Assembly (NCBI GenBank): GCA_035290085.1
Contig: DATDVK010000069.1
Location: forward strand, 1 to 14,964
DNA length: 14,964 bases
Reading direction: 5' to 3'
Source of the DNA: GWB1-54-5 sp035290085
GTDB lineage: Bacteria > Patescibacteriota > Gracilibacteria > Peribacterales > Peribacteraceae
The notes under the pieces were generated by a model. That model searched no databases. It saw only the letters and a program-made list of their open reading frames with translations, and was not told the origin of the DNA. A program made the translations under genes and the position numbers. Shown here one piece after another: positions 7,518 to 13,149 of the stretch. The stretch's first letter is position 1. Every line of letters starts with the position of its first letter.

Positions 7518-9104
7518 ATGTAACACAATGCCAATGAGCAGAGCGTACTTCTCTATGAAGTCGTTCTCGAAGAGCTCCAGTTTTTTTTGCGGGGAAACAT
7601 ACAGCGAGAGACCCCCCACGAGTTCACCGCGGAATGTGAGGGGAATGATCAGCACGGAACAGAAGTTGTGCTTCTTCGCGAGATGGGGAGAGGAATACCT
7701 CGGCTCCTTCATAATGTCGATCACTTTGATGGGGACACCCTGTTCGTAAGCCTTCTCCACAAGACTGCCTTTTAACTCCACAATGGATTTTCCAAGCCAG
7801 TCACCTGTCACGCCGAACGAAGAGAGCAGCCCGAGGTTTCCCTTTTTTCTGTTATGGAGGCGGAGAGTGCATGCATCGGCTCGGGAGAGCATGATGACGG
7901 AGTTCACAATGAAATCCCCGAGAGCTTTGGCATCGTGCGTGCTTGCGTAGAGGAGTGTGAGATCGAAAATGTAGTCCATCTGTCTCCGGATAATTCCAAA
8001 CTTGTTGTACGCGTCGCGGATCTTCTGGTACTTCAGCATCACCTCCTCCTCAAATTTCCGCTGTGCGGTGATATCTCGTGCAATGAGAATGAACGCGGAA
8101 GGAATTTTCTCCTCACTATGGACAATGGGACAGACCGTGACGCTCACCACTGTGTCCTGTGCGTTTTTGTGTTTTCCCGTCAGTTCAATGTTGTACTGGA
8201 TATTCGATTTTGAAAGGAGTGGCTCGTAGTCCTCCGTGTTGAAAATAGTTCTGAGGGATTTCCCCTCAATCTCGCTCTGGCTGTATCCGAAGATCATTTT
8301 TGCCCCCTTATTCCACGATTGAATATCTCCTTTCTTGTCAACGGAGAGCACGGCATCTGTTCCATACATGATGGCACTGGAGAGCACGCGTTCCTTCTCC
8401 TCCTTTTTTTTGAGTTCACGGAGATCGGTCATCATCCCGATCGTCCCCCCGCTGGGAAGGGGAGTGCCGCTGAGCAGCACGGGTGTGCGCTTTCCGCTCT
8501 TTGAAACAAGCGTTCCCTCGTAGCAGGAACTGATGCCTCGTTTCCGGTCCGTACTATTCACCTGACGCACCTTCTTGGCGCTCTCTTTGTCCCAGAACTC
8601 ATACGACTGTTTTCCCAGCATCTCCTCCAGTGTCATCTCCATGAGTTCGCAGAATTTGGGGTTTGCATACACCGTGCGCTCCTGCTCGTCTCCCATCCAG
8701 ACGGCCTCATTCATGTTCTCGACGAGCTTGCGGTACATAGATTCCTGTTTCTTGAGGGCGGTGAGATCCGTCATGATCCCGATCGTCCCCCCGCTGGGAA
8801 GGGGAGTGCCGCTGAGCAGCACGGGTGTGCGCTTTCCGCTCTTTGAAACAAGCGTTCCCTCATAGCTGGAACTGATGCCTCGTTTCCGGTCCGTACTATT
8901 CACCTGCCGTACCCTCTTTGCACTTTCCTCATCCCAGAACTCATACGACTGCTTCCCCAGCATTTCCTCCAGTGTCATCTCCATAAGTTCGCAGAATTTG
9001 GGGTTTGCATACACCGTGCGCTCCTGCTCGTCTCCCATCCAGACGGCCTCATTCATGTTCTCGACGAGCTTGCGGTAGAGAGTGTCAGGGTTCTGCGTAT
9101 TCAT
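7482..9104 (-). CDS. PAS-PAS-PAS-GAF sensor protein without an output domain
   Basis: Encodes 540 residues from ATG 9104. PAS1 (9-122) and PAS2 (123-236) are nearly identical copies, each with VWMGDEQERTVYANPKF and a closing TDL..LKK helix. PAS3 (about 237-352) is different and ends with the usual DITAQRKFEEE. A helical linker (353-387) leads to a GAF domain (about 388-525; LRLHNRKKGNL, LIIPLTFRGELVGGLSLY). No kinase, GGDEF, EAL, phosphatase or DNA-binding region follows, so any output must come through a partner. The start overlaps the end of the (p)ppGpp synthetase gene by 20 bases, which points to translational coupling and a common function. A GTG at 9155 in the same frame would add 17 residues; ATG is preferred because it places the PAS repeat directly at the N-terminus. 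The 3' end overlaps the giant amidotransferase-like gene. The ligand is unknown. Domain calls are strong. Confidence 0.88.
   Translation of the reverse strand: MNTQNPDTLYRKLVENMNEAVWMGDEQERTVYANPKFCELMEMTLEEMLGKQSYEFWDEESAKRVRQVNSTDRKRGISSSYEGTLVSKSGKRTPVLLSGTPLPSGGTIGIMTDLTALKKQESMYRKLVENMNEAVWMGDEQERTVYANPKFCELMEMTLEEMLGKQSYEFWDKESAKKVRQVNSTDRKRGISSCYEGTLVSKSGKRTPVLLSGTPLPSGGTIGMMTDLRELKKKEEKERVLSSAIMYGTDAVLSVDKKGDIQSWNKGAKMIFGYSQSEIEGKSLRTIFNTEDYEPLLSKSNIQYNIELTGKHKNAQDTVVSVTVCPIVHSEEKIPSAFILIARDITAQRKFEEEVMLKYQKIRDAYNKFGIIRRQMDYIFDLTLLYASTHDAKALGDFIVNSVIMLSRADACTLRLHNRKKGNLGLLSSFGVTGDWLGKSIVELKGSLVEKAYEQGVPIKVIDIMKEPRYSSPHLAKKHNFCSVLIIPLTFRGELVGGLSLYVSPQKKLELFENDFIEKYALLIGIVLHSSRPPAPSASE
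8397..8738 (-). repeat. Tandem PAS-domain repeat, copy 2
   Basis: A 342-base unit encoding PAS2 (114 residues) lies head-to-tail with the copy at 8739-9080. Protein differences are few, for example E/K and R/K around the SAKRVRQ segment, S/C before YEGT, I/M before MTDL, and the last linker residues. Confidence 0.92.
8739..9080 (-). repeat. Tandem PAS-domain repeat, copy 1
   Basis: This 342-base unit encodes PAS1. Long segments are base-for-base identical to copy 2, such as the one around TCCCGCTGGGAAGG on the plus strand and the one at the start of the unit. Substitutions cluster in the middle and at the unit's end. The pattern fits a recent duplication or ongoing gene conversion. Confidence 0.92.
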
Positions 9105-10242
9105 GGATCTTTCGGCGGGCAAGGGAAGTATGAACGCAGGAGAGTCTCTGTCCACTGACCTGAAGGCTCTCTGCTGTCAGTATGCGGATACGGTCTCCCT
9201 CGTTGATGCGGTAGTGTACGGGTTGTTCTTTCCCGTTCACCAGTGCAGCTTTTGCATGGTTACCGATTTCCGTATGGATCCGGTACGCGAAGTCGAGCAC
9301 ACTAGATCCTTCGGGGAGCTTATTGATGTCACCTTCAAATGAGAAGAAATACACGTTCCTCTCCTGTTGTAATCTCTCCGAGAGTGATGTGTAGTGCTCA
9401 AGGAGCTTCCGCTCCGGCTCCGTGAAGAGGCTGGTTTTTTTGTTCCGGCTGTAAATCCAGTGGGAGGCTATTCCCCGATCCGCGAAGCCATCCATCATTT
9501 CTGTGCGTACCTGTATTTCTACGGGAAGATCAAAGTCCGGTATGACACCGCGCAGGGTTGTGTGGATGCTCTGGTACCCGTTGACCTTGGGCACCGAGAT
9601 GTAGTCTTTAAACCGGTCCACGCTCGGGTGGAAATAGTCATGGAGGAGATTGATGATCTCGAAGCACTTCTCTGCATCGTTGCTTTTCACGATGATGCGG
9701 AAAGCGAAGATGTCGTTGAGGGCAATGGGGCTTACATACCTCTTCTTCTGCATTTTCTGGTAGATACTGTAGACGTTCTTGTAGCGCCCCTTCACTGTGC
9801 AGGTGAAGTGCTCTTTCTTCAGCAGGGTACGCAGTATGCGCAGAATTTTCTGGATGGTATGTTCGGCAGTCTTCTGATACTTCGAGAGCACCTGCTCCAC
9901 CTCCCGGTATGCCGTGGGGTATGCAATGCGGAAGCAGAGGTGGTCGAGTGCTTCTTTTTCCCCGAACATGCCAAATCGCTCACAAAGCGGAGAGAGTACC
10001 CGCAGGTACTCCCGCGCTAGTTGCTCCTTCACAGCTCTCTTCCCGCCGAGTTCCAGCTTTTTCTGCAGAGTGAAGAGAAACTCGTAGAACAGTTCCGGCA
10101 CACCCAGAAACTGTTCCAGAAAGTACTGCAAGAGCAGGTCCTGGTTCTGGGGAGTGTCACGTACACATGTGAGGAAACTGATCCAGCGCTGGTACTGGAG
10201 TCCCTGCGTGTCCTTCTTCCCGCTGGTGGTCTTTGGTGCCAT
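9085..10242 (-). CDS. RelA/SpoT-type (p)ppGpp synthetase with TGS domain, lacking the HD hydrolase domain
   Basis: Encodes 385 residues from ATG 10242. The frame is open to 10470, but the extra 76 residues run through an AT-rich promoter region and look non-coding. It transfers pyrophosphate from ATP to GDP/GTP to make the alarmone (p)ppGpp. Synthetase residues seen: GRYKNVYSIYQKM (Arg153, Lys155, Ser159, Lys163), NDIFAFRIIV (Asp177), RFKDYIS (210-216, the RXKD type), NGYQSIH (Asn221, Tyr223, His227), EIQVRT (Glu242) and HW (261-262). The usual His after the RTxxM segment is Asp251. A TGS domain follows (about 296-355). The N-terminal 140 residues keep the helical connector (LSPLCERFGMF) but contain no HDxxED hydrolase motif, and there is no ACT or zinc-finger region. 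Family members usually exceed 700 residues. Promoter-proximal in an operon with an overlapping PAS-GAF sensor, so synthesis may be sensor-controlled. Breakdown would need another enzyme. Family call is strong. Confidence 0.9.
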   Translation of the reverse strand: MAPKTTSGKKDTQGLQYQRWISFLTCVRDTPQNQDLLLQYFLEQFLGVPELFYEFLFTLQKKLELGGKRAVKEQLAREYLRVLSPLCERFGMFGEKEALDHLCFRIAYPTAYREVEQVLSKYQKTAEHTIQKILRILRTLLKKEHFTCTVKGRYKNVYSIYQKMQKKRYVSPIALNDIFAFRIIVKSNDAEKCFEIINLLHDYFHPSVDRFKDYISVPKVNGYQSIHTTLRGVIPDFDLPVEIQVRTEMMDGFADRGIASHWIYSRNKKTSLFTEPERKLLEHYTSLSERLQQERNVYFFSFEGDINKLPEGSSVLDFAYRIHTEIGNHAKAALVNGKEQPVHYRINEGDRIRILTAESLQVSGQRLSCVHTSLARRKIHEYAEP

Positions 10243-10259
10243 ACGAGTGGGATGACTTA

Positions 10260-10279
10260 TTCTCGGCCTTTTACGAGAA
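10260..10279 (-). other. Hairpin in the leader of the (p)ppGpp synthetase gene
   Basis: TTCTCG (10260-10265) and CGAGAA (10274-10279) form a perfect 6-bp stem with an 8-base loop, 17 bases upstream of ATG 10242. No Shine-Dalgarno sequence is seen between it and the start. It may affect translation, but nothing here proves a regulatory role. Confidence 0.35.
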
Positions 10280-10318
10280 AATGCAAATTGGAACCAGATT
10301 TTCTTGCTGCGGAGGTAC

Positions 10319-10346
10319 TTGTTTTTAATAAAATATATATTATAAT
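10319..10346 (+). promoter_or_regulatory. Promoter of the small lipoprotein gene
   Basis: TTGTTT (10319-10324), a 16-base spacer and a perfect TATAAT (10341-10346) point to a start near 10352 and a leader of about 60 bases. The box lies inside ATTATAAT, which also reads TATAAT on the other strand. Confidence 0.5.
10339..10344 (-). promoter_or_regulatory. -10 box for the (p)ppGpp synthetase-PAS operon
   Basis: TATAAT on the minus strand shares four bases with the divergent plus-strand -10 box. The synthetase leader would be about 90 bases. The -35 region at 10362-10367 is poor and lies between the arms of an inverted repeat, which may mean that transcription depends on an activator. Confidence 0.4.
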
Positions 10347-10354
10347 AATATTCA

Positions 10355-10376
10355 GAGCCTACCACATCGGAGGCTC
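10355..10376. promoter_or_regulatory. Inverted repeat between divergent promoters
   Basis: GAGCCT (10355-10360) and AGGCTC (10371-10376) are separated by 10 bases, so the half-site centres are 16 bases apart. On DNA this would cover the -35 zone of the synthetase operon as a possible operator. In plus-strand RNA it would form a stem-loop very near the 5' end of the small lipoprotein mRNA. Confidence 0.4.
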
Positions 10377-10412
10377 GAACGTTCCTTTTTCTCAGTTCAA
10401 GGGGGAGATGCC

Positions 10413-10610
10413 ATGAAAAGGATGTCATGGTTCGCTGTGCTGCTTGTAGTCGGAATCTGCGGATGTGCAATTCCCGGCCAGAGCGTGGTTGTATCGGTGG
10501 AGGCAGAGGTCCTCAGGGAGGAACTCGCCGAACCGGCACACATCAGGCTTGAGTACAGGCTGGGGACGGTGCAACCGCGATACCCCTCCTACAGCATCGC
10601 ACAGAACTGA
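10413..10610 (+). CDS. Small lipoprotein of 65 residues, function unknown
   Basis: The N-terminus MKRMSWFAVLLVVGICGC has two basic residues, a hydrophobic core and a lipobox-like ICGC with Cys18. The mature part has only 48 residues, is Glu/Val-rich and ends in a Tyr/Pro-rich tail (RYPSYSIAQN). GGGGGAG (10401-10407) sits 5 bases before the ATG, the only clear Shine-Dalgarno sequence among the genes of this window. A divergent promoter lies upstream, and two hairpins including a terminator follow directly, so it is an independent single-gene unit. It resembles entericidin-type or other tiny lipoproteins only in size; I see no specific family. Complete signals on both sides make it a likely real gene despite its size. 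Confidence 0.65.
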   Translation: MKRMSWFAVLLVVGICGCAIPGQSVVVSVEAEVLREELAEPAHIRLEYRLGTVQPRYPSYSIAQN

Positions 10611-10614
10611 GAAC

Positions 10615-10640
10615 CCGTCCGGGCTCAAGCCCGACGACGG
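10615..10640 (+). other. Stable hairpin just after the small lipoprotein stop
   Basis: CCGTC (10615-10619) pairs with GACGG (10636-10640), and GGGCT (10621-10625) pairs with AGCCC (10628-10632) across an asymmetric internal loop. It begins 5 bases after the stop codon and has no T-tract. It may protect the 3' end of the mRNA, or be part of a structured 3' RNA together with the terminator at 10649. Confidence 0.45.
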
Positions 10641-10648
10641 ATTCCTAC

Positions 10649-10687
10649 GCGAGACCCTCCACCGGAGGTTACGGGGTCTCGCTTTTT
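10649..10687 (+). terminator. Rho-independent terminator of the small lipoprotein gene
   Basis: GCGAGACCC (10649-10657) pairs perfectly with GGGTCTCGC (10674-10682), followed at once by TTTTT (10683-10687). A competing inner hairpin, CCTCC-ACC-GGAGG (10656-10668), sits in the loop. On the minus strand there is no T-tract after the stem, so it acts mainly on plus-strand transcripts. Confidence 0.85.
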
Positions 10688-10742
10688 CATCGTTTTGCCT
10701 CCTTCTTTCTTTTGAGCGTTGCAGGGGGGATAGATTCATACT

Positions 10743-11864
10743 TCAAGTCTCTTTCCGATGCATTTCAGTTGCGATTTGCAAGATGGCCTGTGCAATCGCC
10801 TGCGCTGCCACCTCATGCCCCCGCAGGCTTAAGTGCGGATCGGATTTATAGTACAGGGGATCCTCATCCGAAACCGTTCCTGCGAAGGTATCGCGGAGAT
10901 TGAGCATAGGAATACTTTCCCGGTGCAGCGCATTTTCTGCGGTGGAGAGAAGTTGGTTGATGTTCCAGGATTCACGCGTGAGAGGGGACTCGTTCAGGTA
11001 CTCTCCCTGCCATGCTGGTTGCATTTCGAAGCCGCTCGGTATGAGTACTGTAAGAAATATCCCACCATCACGTTCCACTTCCCCACGGAGAGTGTTCACG
11101 AGGGTCTGTAGCACCTCCCATCTGTTCTCTCTCTTGAGCACGTCCTGCCCCTCGTTGGTGTACCAGTAGTAATCTCCGAGTTGCCTTGGGTCCGTCGTTT
11201 CACGATTCTCCTTCCGGCGGAGGGAATGGTAGAGAGCGCGGAGAATGGAATTCCTCTTCAGCATCTCGCACTTCCAGGGGCAGGGAGGAGCTGGTTCCAC
11301 CCAGATGTTCTCAAGCATGAGGTCGCCGCTTTCCGTGCGGAAGGTATAGGGCCCTTCCATAGGGAGCAGATCATTCTCCGGGAAGAGCACCTGCACCACG
11401 ATATCTGGGGCAAACTCTCTCCCGATTTCCCGGTAGTACAGGAGTTCCAGCGCGGGGTTCGATCCTCCCATTGCGAGTGCGCGGGTCACCACAGATTTTC
11501 CAAGTTTTGCTGCGAGCAGCGCTCCTGTTCGTTCCGCGAAGCGCTCTTCTTCCTCCACCTGCTTTGCTTCCACGAACGAGTCCCCCAGGAAGAGCACGCG
11601 CAGTTCTTCACCCTTCTGCTCCGCCGGCATCTCCGGGCCGCGGAAGCCGAGAGAATTCGTGCGGATATGTGTTCTGTAATCCTTCGTGCGGATCACCCAC
11701 TCTGCATTCGGGGGGTTCACAAACCGCAGCTTCTCGTTGAATTCCCGGGACACATCTCCATTCTCAAAGATCTGCCGCCACGCAAACTCGGCGCCGAGCA
11801 GTGCGATAGCGGTCATCGCTATGCTGAGGAGGAGGTTGCCAAGGATGCGTTTTGTGCGGGGCAC
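10743..11864 (-). CDS. Membrane-anchored SGNH/GDSL-type hydrolase
   Basis: Encodes 373 residues from GTG 11864; an in-frame TAG lies 15 bases upstream, so the start cannot move further out. Residues 9-26 form a hydrophobic segment (signal anchor) after basic PRTKR, placing the enzyme outside the membrane. SGNH blocks are visible: GDSF (94-97) with nucleophile Ser96, AMGGSN (131-136) with the block II glycine, PEND (162-165) with Asn164, and SDPHLS (341-346) with Asp342 and His344. TNSLGFRGPE (69-78) is a signature of the branch that includes AlgX/AlgJ-like acetyl-transfer or deacetylation enzymes of surface polysaccharides. The exact ester substrate cannot be told. It is a single-gene unit that converges on the small lipoprotein's terminator. 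Catalytic residues are complete; the substrate is open. Confidence 0.85.
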   Translation of the reverse strand: MPRTKRILGNLLLSIAMTAIALLGAEFAWRQIFENGDVSREFNEKLRFVNPPNAEWVIRTKDYRTHIRTNSLGFRGPEMPAEQKGEELRVLFLGDSFVEAKQVEEEERFAERTGALLAAKLGKSVVTRALAMGGSNPALELLYYREIGREFAPDIVVQVLFPENDLLPMEGPYTFRTESGDLMLENIWVEPAPPCPWKCEMLKRNSILRALYHSLRRKENRETTDPRQLGDYYWYTNEGQDVLKRENRWEVLQTLVNTLRGEVERDGGIFLTVLIPSGFEMQPAWQGEYLNESPLTRESWNINQLLSTAENALHRESIPMLNLRDTFAGTVSDEDPLYYKSDPHLSLRGHEVAAQAIAQAILQIATEMHRKET

Positions 11865-11916
11865 GTCTGCTGCACGCTAACACGGAGGTCACACCCCCAC
11901 AATTTGAAGTGTGTGC

Positions 11917-11945
11917 AGAATAATCTTGATAAATTTGACTGTCAT
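11917..11945 (-). promoter_or_regulatory. Candidate promoter of the SGNH hydrolase gene
   Basis: On the minus strand ATGACA (11945-11940) and TATTCT (11922-11917) are 17 bases apart, predicting a leader of about 46 bases before GTG 11864. The -35 abuts the plus-strand promoter of the small HTH-like gene, so the two divergent promoters may compete. Confidence 0.4.
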
Positions 11946-11968
11946 TACATTTTGTGTGTAAATATACT
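11935..11968 (+). promoter_or_regulatory. Candidate promoter of the 117-residue HTH-like gene, leaderless
   Basis: TATACT (11963-11968) lies only 4 bases before ATG 11973, so the start site falls on or next to the start codon. The best -35 match, TTGACT (11935-11940), is 22 bases from that box. With a normal 17-18 base spacer it would pair with the weaker GTAAAT/TAAATA at 11958-11964. There is no Shine-Dalgarno sequence. Confidence 0.4.
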
Positions 11969-11972
11969 AGAT

Positions 11973-12326
11973 ATGGCAAAGGCAGAAGGCCCAAAATTTG
12001 AGGCGGCAAAAGCGCAGCTGGAACGGAGGCTGGTCCCCCGCGCCCTTCAGTACTTGGTGCACACAGGAGAGGCCGGTCGCGATATCCTCTCTGCCTGTGG
12101 TATTACAGAACACACCGTGAGAGGCCTGCTCGCACAGCAGCAGGTGCCCGTTGAACAGATCGTAGAACGCGCGATGCAAGTGTGCCTGGCCGATGCAGAG
12201 CTTGGTGCAGACGAAGATCTGTGGGAGTACGTCGATCCGAGAATGCGCGAGGACAAAAATCCTCTTCTTGCCCATGTCCGCAGTGCCGTCGCTCAGTGCA
12301 CCGCGGTTGGATGTCCGGGAGAGTGA
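11973..12326 (+). CDS. Small protein of 117 residues with possible helix-turn-helix
   Basis: ATG 11973 is chosen because a -10-like TATACT sits just before it and the basic, soluble N-terminus (MAKAEGPKFEAAKAQLERRL) starts there; the frame is open further upstream but runs into the divergent promoter region. Residues 35-54 (GRDILSACGITEHTVRGLLA) have the spacing of a helix-turn-helix, with Ala41, Gly43 and Val49 at the usual turn and core positions. The remainder is acidic and helical, with several cysteines (42, 71, 109, 114). It could be a small transcription regulator, perhaps of its own or the SGNH promoter, but no family is recognised. Its last 34 bases overlap the convergent gene at 12293. 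Moderately sure it is expressed; function is inferred only from the weak motif. Confidence 0.6.
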   Translation: MAKAEGPKFEAAKAQLERRLVPRALQYLVHTGEAGRDILSACGITEHTVRGLLAQQQVPVEQIVERAMQVCLADAELGADEDLWEYVDPRMREDKNPLLAHVRSAVAQCTAVGCPGE

Positions 12327-13063
12327 GTGTCATCTCCAAACAAGTGCGCAATTAAAGAGTGGGTGTGCCGGTCGATGCGGTGGACCTGGTTTGGTTCCGG
12401 TTCACAGTGAATGCGCGCCCGCATCTTTTCGTGAATGATTTTTGCAATGAGTTTTGCGGCTCCTTCCGCCCGTAGCTCGTCATCTTTCTCATTGTCTTCG
12501 TCTCCTCCGTAGTGCGCGAAGCGTCGTCCTCCTCCGCTTGCATACTGCTTCTCGAATTTCTTGTAGTACTCAGGGTGGGCGATGCAGCCATAGGGGGTAA
12601 TGAGGATGTCTGCGCAGAAGTCCTCGCCTTCCACTTTCCTGTCGTTGCGGGTGAGGTCTGCGGTCACCTGAATTTCAGAATCAGTAATTGGATCATGGTA
12701 GATAATGATGAAGTCTGCTCCCCGTCTGTCTGCAGATGTGCAGAGTCCCGGGTACACACGCAGCGCGTCGGTTTCGCACTCCAGCTCCTCACAGAGAAAG
12801 TAGTGCAGCGCATTCATATTGCGTGAACGCGGATCGCTGATATTCTCGGGCGCGTAGCGGTAGGGACTTTTCTCAATGCAGTACCGCAGTGCATCACGAA
12901 AGGGGAGATCCTGCGGGATGTTCCCCGGTATCCGGCTTGCAGTTGCAGGGATGCGCAAATCATTCTGCTCCTGAGTACTGTAGAGGTAGTCAACCTCCCA
13001 GGTATGCCCCGTTTCGCCACGGCCGGATGGCCTGTGGCTCTGGTCAAGACGGCGGTGGTTCAT
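12293..13063 (-). CDS. Hypothetical protein, 256 residues, faint PD-(D/E)XK nuclease-like pattern
   Basis: Family not recognised. From ATG 13063, with a good -10 box 15 bases before it. The N-terminal 50 residues are polar and likely disordered. Residues 83-100 (MNALHYFLCEELECETDA) form a helix, followed by RRGADFIII (113-121) and SEIQVTADLT (129-138). The order helix-with-Glu, GxD strand, ExQ strand recalls PD-(D/E)XK nucleases in which Gln replaces the usual Lys (Asp117, Glu130, Gln132). This is a pattern reading, not a family match. A Gly/Asp/Glu-rich segment (176-200) follows, then a basic helix and a His-rich tail. The gene lies 86 bases after gatA on the same strand but has its own promoter, and its 3' end overlaps the convergent HTH-like gene by 34 bases. 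Confidence 0.7.
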   Translation of the reverse strand: MNHRRLDQSHRPSGRGETGHTWEVDYLYSTQEQNDLRIPATASRIPGNIPQDLPFRDALRYCIEKSPYRYAPENISDPRSRNMNALHYFLCEELECETDALRVYPGLCTSADRRGADFIIIYHDPITDSEIQVTADLTRNDRKVEGEDFCADILITPYGCIAHPEYYKKFEKQYASGGGRRFAHYGGDEDNEKDDELRAEGAAKLIAKIIHEKMRARIHCEPEPNQVHRIDRHTHSLIAHLFGDDTHSPGHPTAVH

Positions 13064-13078
13064 GTGGCTGTATATATT

Positions 13079-13107
13079 ATTATACTACAAAAATTCATTT
13101 TAGTGAA
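13079..13107 (-). promoter_or_regulatory. Promoter of the 256-residue protein gene
   Basis: On the minus strand TTCACT (13107-13102), a 17-base spacer and perfect TATAAT (13084-13079) precede ATG 13063 by 15 bases. The predicted leader is under 10 bases and has no ribosome binding site. A nearby TTGACC (13113-13108) would give too long a spacer. Confidence 0.55.
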
Positions 13108-13149
13108 GGTCAAGACAGGCTCTTCTTCCCATGCCTTTTCACTGAAAAC

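Noticed and set aside
8397..9080. Mobile element or CRISPR-like repeat
   Set aside because: The repeat is in frame and encodes a full PAS domain twice; no spacers, terminal inverted repeats or transposase.
10355..10400. tRNA-like fragment (hairpin followed by CTCGAAC)
   Set aside because: Only one arm is present; no acceptor stem, anticodon arm or D arm could be paired around it.
10243..10470. N-terminal extension of the (p)ppGpp synthetase by 76 residues
   Set aside because: It would be encoded by the AT-rich divergent promoter region, with an Asn/Tyr/Lys/Ile-rich run and no family similarity, and would overlap the small lipoprotein gene.
11181..11972. Upstream extension of the 117-residue plus-strand protein
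   Set aside because: The region is antisense to the SGNH hydrolase gene and then the promoter region; codons there read as His/Arg/Cys-rich shadow.
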